A DNA stretch of 64,000 nt from Methanarcanum sp963640855 (lineage in GTDB: Archaea; Thermoplasmatota; Thermoplasmata; Methanomassiliicoccales; Methanomethylophilaceae). Below are positions 59,452 to 64,000 of the stretch, one piece after another. The stretch is taken from positions 56,817 to 120,816 of the forward strand of contig CAVIAJ010000002.1 in assembly GCA_963640855.1 (NCBI GenBank), written 5' to 3'. Position numbers and translations under genes: made by a program. Numbering within the stretch: position 1 is the first letter of the stretch; each line of letters begins with the position of its first letter. Below the pieces are notes generated by a model. It was given only the letters and a program-made list of their open reading frames with translations, did no database searches and was not told the origin of the DNA.

Positions 59452-61863
59452 TCAGAAGAAATCCGAAAGCTTAGTGTTCTTCGCTTTCGGCGCAGCAGGT
59501 TTCTTAGGTGCTTCCTTCGGAACAGTCTTTCTGACAGGTTTCCTGTCTTCGAATCCGTCGAATAACGTGGACTGCTGTGAGCCCATCATCATATCTTTCT
59601 CACTCCAACCGAATACTTCCGTGATTCTCGATGCAGTTGTAGCGATTCTTTCCGCATAATATCTGTAATCGGGTTTTCCTTTGAACTCGGTACCGCTCAC
59701 ATAAGGTTCCACCGTCTGCGGAGATGTTTTGGAATCAGTCACAATCCATGACACTTTCATTCCCGGGATGAAATCGTAACCGAGAGCAATGAGTTTCTTT
59801 GCAGCCTGAACGTTGGCCATTCTTTCGGGATTTTCGTACGCATCCAATCCCTTGCATCCTTTGGATATTACGAGTTTGTCTGCAGGAACTTTCTCCGCGA
59901 GAAGATCACGGACTGTGTCACGTGCCAGAGACAGTGCTTCGTCATCCTTCTCATCCAAAACGTATTCGAAGAGTTTCATCAGTACTTCGGACTGAAGATC
60001 GAACGAGTCCGAACGTCTTACTTCATACCCTCTTACAAGCAGTTCTTCTTCTTTCTTCGGATAGACTATTCTTCCGACGTATCTCTTCTTCACGCCGTGC
60101 GTAAACAGCGGTTCGAGAATCTTCTCAAACTCCAATGTTCCTCCGTCTTTTGAGAAACGGTCTGCCATCTTCTTTCCGAAATCAACGGCACCTTCCATGT
60201 TTTTCTCGGGAGACTGCATAAATACCGAGTCGGTATCCGAATAAATCACACCGATTCCTTCCGATTCCACTTCGTTTATGATACTCTTGACCGTCTGTCT
60301 CGCAAATGCGGTAATCGACGAACCGATACTCTTATCGGTGAATCTGTAGAATGACGATGCGAACACACCGTAGAAAGTGTTCATGAGAACTTTCACCGCA
60401 GCCTGAAGACCGTCGAGATAGTGATATTCGTCTCTGTCTTCGGTTGTCTTCATCTTGGCTTTGATTTCATCCCTCTGTCTCATCAGACCTTCGAGAATTC
60501 TGGGAAGGAGTCCGACACGTTTCTCTTTCGAGAGATATCTCGTAGAACCGTCGGGACTTACAATCTCTCCGTCGGGTGAGAGTGTGGTGAAACAGATGTT
60601 CTTCGCGATAATCAGCGAAGGATACATCGATTTGAAATCCAACACACAGACCCAGTGGTAGAGTCCCGGATTCATTGTGTGAACATATCCTCCTTCGATC
60701 TGATCCGTTCTTGTCATCTTTCCCGTCATGGGAACTGCGATTTTCTCTCTGTCGGCTTTTCTTATGAGTAAAGAATCGGCAAGTGTAGAGGTTCCGGAAG
60801 TAAGCACATCTTCCACCGGCAGTAATGAAACGGCGGCGAGATCCATTCCTTTCCTTATTGTCCCCACATGCAGAAGAATCTTCAGTGCCAGCTCGGCATC
60901 TTTGAAGCAGTATTCTATTACTTTTTTACTATCTTTGGCCCATTCTTCATCCATGTACATCGGATTGACATCCAATTTGGATTCGCCGAATAATTGCATC
61001 GAAACCGCATTCAGAGTTTCCTGTTTGGGTCTTAATTCTCTTCTTACGGCCCACCATGCGTCGACTATAAGTCTTCCTTTGACTTTCCAGAACTTCTCGG
61101 AGAATCTCTTCGGGTGACCGTAGTCACGTCCCCATCTGATCTTATCCTCGGCTTTGGCAATCTTCGCACGTTCCGTAATCTTCGAAATATCATAATTATC
61201 GATGTTGTATCCTGTAATCACATCGGGATCTTCTTTCAGGATGATTTCGCTGAATTTTTCAATGATTTCTTTCTCGGAACCCGTCGCTGCTTCACAGTTG
61301 CGGATTTTACCGTTCTCGTGAACACATGAACAAATCGTTAAAAGAAAATCATGTAGAACGCTGTTTTCGATATCAAATGATAAAATCTTAAGTCCGGGGT
61401 CGAAGGAATCGATGTTTTCAAAGGATTTCATTTCTGCAACGATATCCGTCGCATATTCTCCTTCTGTTCTTTCTCCTTTGACACGGATACACGAACCCAT
61501 GTCCATGTCGTAGATGAATCTGTCAGTATAGCCGATATCCGCAGCGAGAAGATGATACGAAGTTCTGAATCTGTTCCTGTATTCGGACATCATCCACGGG
61601 TACTTCAGTACAACCTTCAGAACATTCGTGTTTTCTCCTCTGTACAGGAGAGTGTCCTCTTCCGTTGAGATGATGTTGTCATCCCTCGCAAGTTCCGAAG
61701 CGAGACTCTTGCGCGGATTGATTATATGAAAATATGTATGAAAACCGCGGAAGAGCAGGACGATGGATTCTCTGTTCCTTGTTTTACCGAAGAGTTCGAT
61801 GACTGCTTCGTCATTGTCCCTGCGGTATGAGGCACTCAGTATCCTTACGTCCCATTCTTCCAT
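59452..61863 (-). CDS. polB: family B DNA polymerase
   Basis: An 803-residue replicative-type PolB. Exonuclease motifs: SFDIENS (Exo I), GYNIDNYDISK (Exo II), YCFKDAEL (Exo III). Polymerase motifs: DFKSMYPSL (A), KVLMNTFYG (B), YSDTDSVF (C), all with catalytic acids intact. Near the C-terminus is QQSTLFDGF, a PIP-box-like sequence, and the last residues TKLSDFF form a second PIP-like motif for the PCNA clamp. It ends 9 bp before the YchF-like GTPase gene (same strand), so they may be co-transcribed. Confidence 0.95.
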   Translation of the reverse strand: MEEWDVRILSASYRRDNDEAVIELFGKTRNRESIVLLFRGFHTYFHIINPRKSLASELARDDNIISTEEDTLLYRGENTNVLKVVLKYPWMMSEYRNRFRTSYHLLAADIGYTDRFIYDMDMGSCIRVKGERTEGEYATDIVAEMKSFENIDSFDPGLKILSFDIENSVLHDFLLTICSCVHENGKIRNCEAATGSEKEIIEKFSEIILKEDPDVITGYNIDNYDISKITERAKIAKAEDKIRWGRDYGHPKRFSEKFWKVKGRLIVDAWWAVRRELRPKQETLNAVSMQLFGESKLDVNPMYMDEEWAKDSKKVIEYCFKDAELALKILLHVGTIRKGMDLAAVSLLPVEDVLTSGTSTLADSLLIRKADREKIAVPMTGKMTRTDQIEGGYVHTMNPGLYHWVCVLDFKSMYPSLIIAKNICFTTLSPDGEIVSPDGSTRYLSKEKRVGLLPRILEGLMRQRDEIKAKMKTTEDRDEYHYLDGLQAAVKVLMNTFYGVFASSFYRFTDKSIGSSITAFARQTVKSIINEVESEGIGVIYSDTDSVFMQSPEKNMEGAVDFGKKMADRFSKDGGTLEFEKILEPLFTHGVKKRYVGRIVYPKKEEELLVRGYEVRRSDSFDLQSEVLMKLFEYVLDEKDDEALSLARDTVRDLLAEKVPADKLVISKGCKGLDAYENPERMANVQAAKKLIALGYDFIPGMKVSWIVTDSKTSPQTVEPYVSGTEFKGKPDYRYYAERIATTASRITEVFGWSEKDMMMGSQQSTLFDGFEDRKPVRKTVPKEAPKKPAAPKAKNTKLSDFF

Positions 61864-61872
61864 ATTCGATCC

Positions 61873-63060
61873 TCATTTGTTGGCTACAATCCTTATTACA
61901 TCGCCGTCAAGTAACACATAATCTGCGCCGACGGTACGTTTGGTCTTTGCGTTTACGGCACGGATGAATTTCTCTCCGAGTTCCGTGTGAACCTTGTACG
62001 CAAGATCTCTTGCGGTGGATCCTCTGGGAAGGAGATACGCATCGGGAAGGATACGGCCGAAGTGGTCGGTGTATTTGTTCTCGTCTTCTACAGGATATAC
62101 TGTAATCAGATCGAGCATTTCGAATGTGGCTTTCTCAAGACATGCCTGCACGCCTGTTCCGCCGTATTTGCCCATGTTTTCCTTCATATAATCGAGAGCT
62201 TTCTTCTGCGGTTCGTTGAGTTTGACTCCCTCTTTGATTGTGAATGATTTGTCACCCGGAACGTAGCCGACAACGCCTTTCTCTGCAGCCTTCTTGAGTG
62301 CCAACTCCGTTTCAGCCATAGTGACAACGTTCATGTCGTTGATACTCTGAACCAATTTCACGTTTCCTTCGGGTGCGATATCCGCTTTGTTCATGGCAAC
62401 AATCATAGGCTTACCGTATTCTCTGACCTTCATTGCGATTTTGAGCATCATCTCGTCGTCCCACTTCGTCGGGTCTGCGGGAGGATTGATTTCAAGCAGT
62501 GCTTTCTTAATCTGTGCTTCTGTAATCTTCAGGCCGGCAAGTCTCTCATAAATCAGCAATTCCGGTTTCGCACCTGTCATCTTTGCGGTACGGGCCATCT
62601 TTCCGAATCCGTCTTTGAGAATCTCTCTTATCCAAAGGTCGATTTCCCTTCTCAGGAATTCGATATCTTCACGGGGATCGTTTTCTCCGGGCTTTCCGGG
62701 AATTCCTTCGATGTTGGTGGAACCGCTGACATCGATCACATTGATCAATGCGTCAGCCTGTCTCAGATCGTCGAGGAACTGATTTCCCAAACCTTTTCCC
62801 TGCCATGCGTCGGGTACGAGGCCTGCAACATCCAATAATTCCACGGGAATCATCCTGATCCCGTCGACACATCCCGAGTTGTGGGGAGTACATTTCACTC
62901 CGAGTTCCTTACAGGGACATTTCGACCTGACATATCCCACACCTTTGTTGGCGGCGATAGTTGTGAATGGGTAGTTTGCTATTTCAACGGGTGCCATTGT
63001 GGCTGCTCCGAAGAATGTTGATTTGCCTACGTTCGGTTTCCCGATAATACCTATCTGCAT
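61873..63060 (-). CDS. Obg/YchF-family GTPase with TGS domain
   Basis: A 395-residue archaeal OBG-type GTPase of the YchF/MJ1332 kind: G1 GKPNVGKST at residues 7-15, G3 LDVAGLVPDAWQGKGLGN, G4 NKAD and a C-terminal TGS domain (PYTDHF-like YTDHFGRILPDAYLLPRGST, ADYVLLDGDVIRIV). YchF relatives bind ATP or GTP and associate with ribosomes. A cysteine-rich insert CPCKELGVKCTPHNSGC (residues 49-65) is characteristic of the archaeal branch and could bind metal. A TATA-type AAATTATAAGG lies about 35 bp upstream of the ATG. Confidence 0.9.
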   Translation of the reverse strand: MQIGIIGKPNVGKSTFFGAATMAPVEIANYPFTTIAANKGVGYVRSKCPCKELGVKCTPHNSGCVDGIRMIPVELLDVAGLVPDAWQGKGLGNQFLDDLRQADALINVIDVSGSTNIEGIPGKPGENDPREDIEFLRREIDLWIREILKDGFGKMARTAKMTGAKPELLIYERLAGLKITEAQIKKALLEINPPADPTKWDDEMMLKIAMKVREYGKPMIVAMNKADIAPEGNVKLVQSINDMNVVTMAETELALKKAAEKGVVGYVPGDKSFTIKEGVKLNEPQKKALDYMKENMGKYGGTGVQACLEKATFEMLDLITVYPVEDENKYTDHFGRILPDAYLLPRGSTARDLAYKVHTELGEKFIRAVNAKTKRTVGADYVLLDGDVIRIVANK

Positions 63061-63409
63061 GCGATCGGCCGGTGTATGATTCTCAGACCTTATAATTTAT
63101 CTTTGAAGTGCTGCTATGTCCGGTAATTCCAGTTCTATCTGAAAAACAGTGTATCAGATGATTTCATTATTTGGTCTTGTTCTGTTTGTATTATATGAGT
63201 TCTGCAAGCCGTACTTTCTGTACCCCAGTGTGAACGCCGAATCGGTGTTTCCGTCCTTAAAGAAATTCTCTGCCCACTGTTTTTCAGAAAGAGACAGAAA
63301 CGTATAGCTCGATTTGAAATACGGCAATAATAATATGCGCAGACACACTGACTGTTCGGTAGCATATGCGGTATTTTTTTTCGGCAGCGCCGGAGAAGGC
63401 CCGAAGGTG
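63061..63409. other. gene-free stretch
   Basis: Contains the TATA-type sequence of the GTPase gene at its left. The remainder up to the ATG at 63410 has no coding frame I can support and no obvious repeat. Confidence 0.5.
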
Positions 63410-64000
63410 ATGAAAACGACCAAGGATGAATTTACGGCTGACAGGCAGACATCCCGTCACGGAGTAAGGAACAAAGGAGAAGGGCGCAAACAGCACCATT
63501 CCGCCAGTACACGGAATCTGCTGACGGTTACGTTGTTTCTTGCATTGCTGATCACCGGATGTTCTCTGCTGATTGCTGCGGCGGATGAGGCGGAGGCTGC
63601 GGATGTCTATGTGGATGGCAACTACGAGTTTACTCTCATTCACTTCAGTTACTACGACGCAGCAATAATAACCAAATACACTGGCAGTGACAGTAACATA
63701 ACTATTCCCACTGTACTTTCTCATGGGGTCTTTATACGTGAAAACATTTACGAGGTTTATGCAATCGGAGATGATGCATTCAAAGATAACACAACACTTA
63801 AATCTGTGAAAATGCCGGATTCAGTCAGATATATCGGAAAGAATGCATTCCGCGGCTGTACGGAACTGAGATCTGTAACCTTCGGTAATGGCGTCTGGAC
63901 TGTCGGAGACAATGCATTCAGAGACTGTACAAAACTTGAAAAACCGACATTCGGAAACAGCATAAAAACTATCGGAAATCATGCATTCTCCGGATGTAAC
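63410..64000 (+). CDS. BspA-like leucine-rich-repeat surface protein (3' end outside window)
   Basis: The first 197 codons of a secreted protein. A basic N-terminal stretch of about 33 residues precedes a signal helix (LLTVTLFLALLITGCSLLIAA) with a lipobox-like TGCS cysteine, though archaeal lipoproteins are uncommon outside haloarchaea. From about residue 115 the LRR_5/BspA repeat unit appears: IGDDAFKDNTTLKSVKMPDSV, IGKNAFRGCTELRSVTF and two more, about 23 residues each. Such proteins are adhesins in oral and gut bacteria and are abundant in gut Methanomassiliicoccales. The start at 63410 has AAGGTG directly before it. Confidence 0.82.
   Translation, partial: MKTTKDEFTADRQTSRHGVRNKGEGRKQHHSASTRNLLTVTLFLALLITGCSLLIAAADEAEAADVYVDGNYEFTLIHFSYYDAAIITKYTGSDSNITIPTVLSHGVFIRENIYEVYAIGDDAFKDNTTLKSVKMPDSVRYIGKNAFRGCTELRSVTFGNGVWTVGDNAFRDCTKLEKPTFGNSIKTIGNHAFSGCN

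Noticed and set aside
1..64000. CRISPR arrays or rRNA genes
   Set aside because: No regularly spaced direct repeats with unique spacers and no conserved 16S/23S/5S sequence seen; the 41-bp repeats have only three units and similar spacer length by phasing.

Overview
The window is about 64 kb of an archaeal chromosome. Haloarchaea and Thermococci do not fit; the best match is a host-associated methanogen of the Methanomassiliicoccales (Thermoplasmata). Supporting this are archaeal-type genes (Kae1, fibrillarin, RecJ-like DHH nuclease, rpl18e-rpl13-rps9-rpoN, rpl15e, rps15, family B DNA polymerase, CCA-encoding tRNAs), a coenzyme F430 synthetase (CfbE) that implies methanogenesis, and secreted BspA-like and InlB-repeat proteins typical of gut archaea. 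Full-length bacterial-type GOGAT, type III glutamine synthetase and bacterial-type GDH also point to gut exchange. The assignment is inference; no rRNA is present.

Layout. 1-2.4 kb: two tandem DUF4143-type AAA ATPases with ~40-bp-periodic promoter repeats, then tRNA-Ser. 2.4-8.1 kb: Zn-ribbon membrane protein, IMPACT protein, methyltransferase, purH, small conserved proteins, an IS with an apparently dead transposase, tRNA-Val. 8.1-19 kb: kae1 convergent with rps15-recJ, a fibrillarin-Nudix fusion, an IMPase-NAD kinase fusion coupled to a JAMM protein, a phosphohexomutase pseudoenzyme, Zn-ribbon membrane proteins (one frameshifted), tRNA-Leu and gdhA. 19-28.6 kb: two MscS channels, an A24 peptidase, AmrS, ThiL, two related surface proteins and the remnant of a third. 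28.6-34.5 kb: TrkH, then larA/HdrD-like/folP, then an MBL-fold protein divergent from an Rrf2 regulator across paired palindromes.

35.2-37.2 kb holds the most interesting locus: a compact operon E1 - ubiquitin-like protein - E2 - JAMM peptidase, a complete eukaryote-like ubiquitin-type conjugation set apart from an E3. The Ubl reading frame is broken by one apparent 1-nt deletion. 37-40.5 kb: HxlB, a TIM-barrel protein, ribosomal/RNA polymerase operon, tRNA-Pro. 40.5-46.5 kb: a second unusual operon, GH3-family ligase - STAS antagonist - MATE transporter fused to an RsbW-like ATPase - membrane SpoIIE phosphatase fused to another RsbW-like ATPase, which looks like partner-switching control of synthesis and export of a small molecule. 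46.6-54.7 kb: two secreted paralogues and glnN-gltB. 55-64 kb: a split NikR-like protein without nickel ligands, cfbE, rpl15e, a frameshifted AlbA_2/RecG-like gene, polB, a YchF-type GTPase and the start of a BspA-like leucine-rich-repeat surface protein.

How the genes work together: gdhA and glnN-gltB form the ammonia-assimilation set and share a TAGACA-N2-TGTCTA-type palindrome upstream of their TATA boxes. Several disrupted frames (Ubl, Zn-ribbon paralogue, AlbA_2 gene) are single-base indels, so either gene decay or assembly error must be considered for each.
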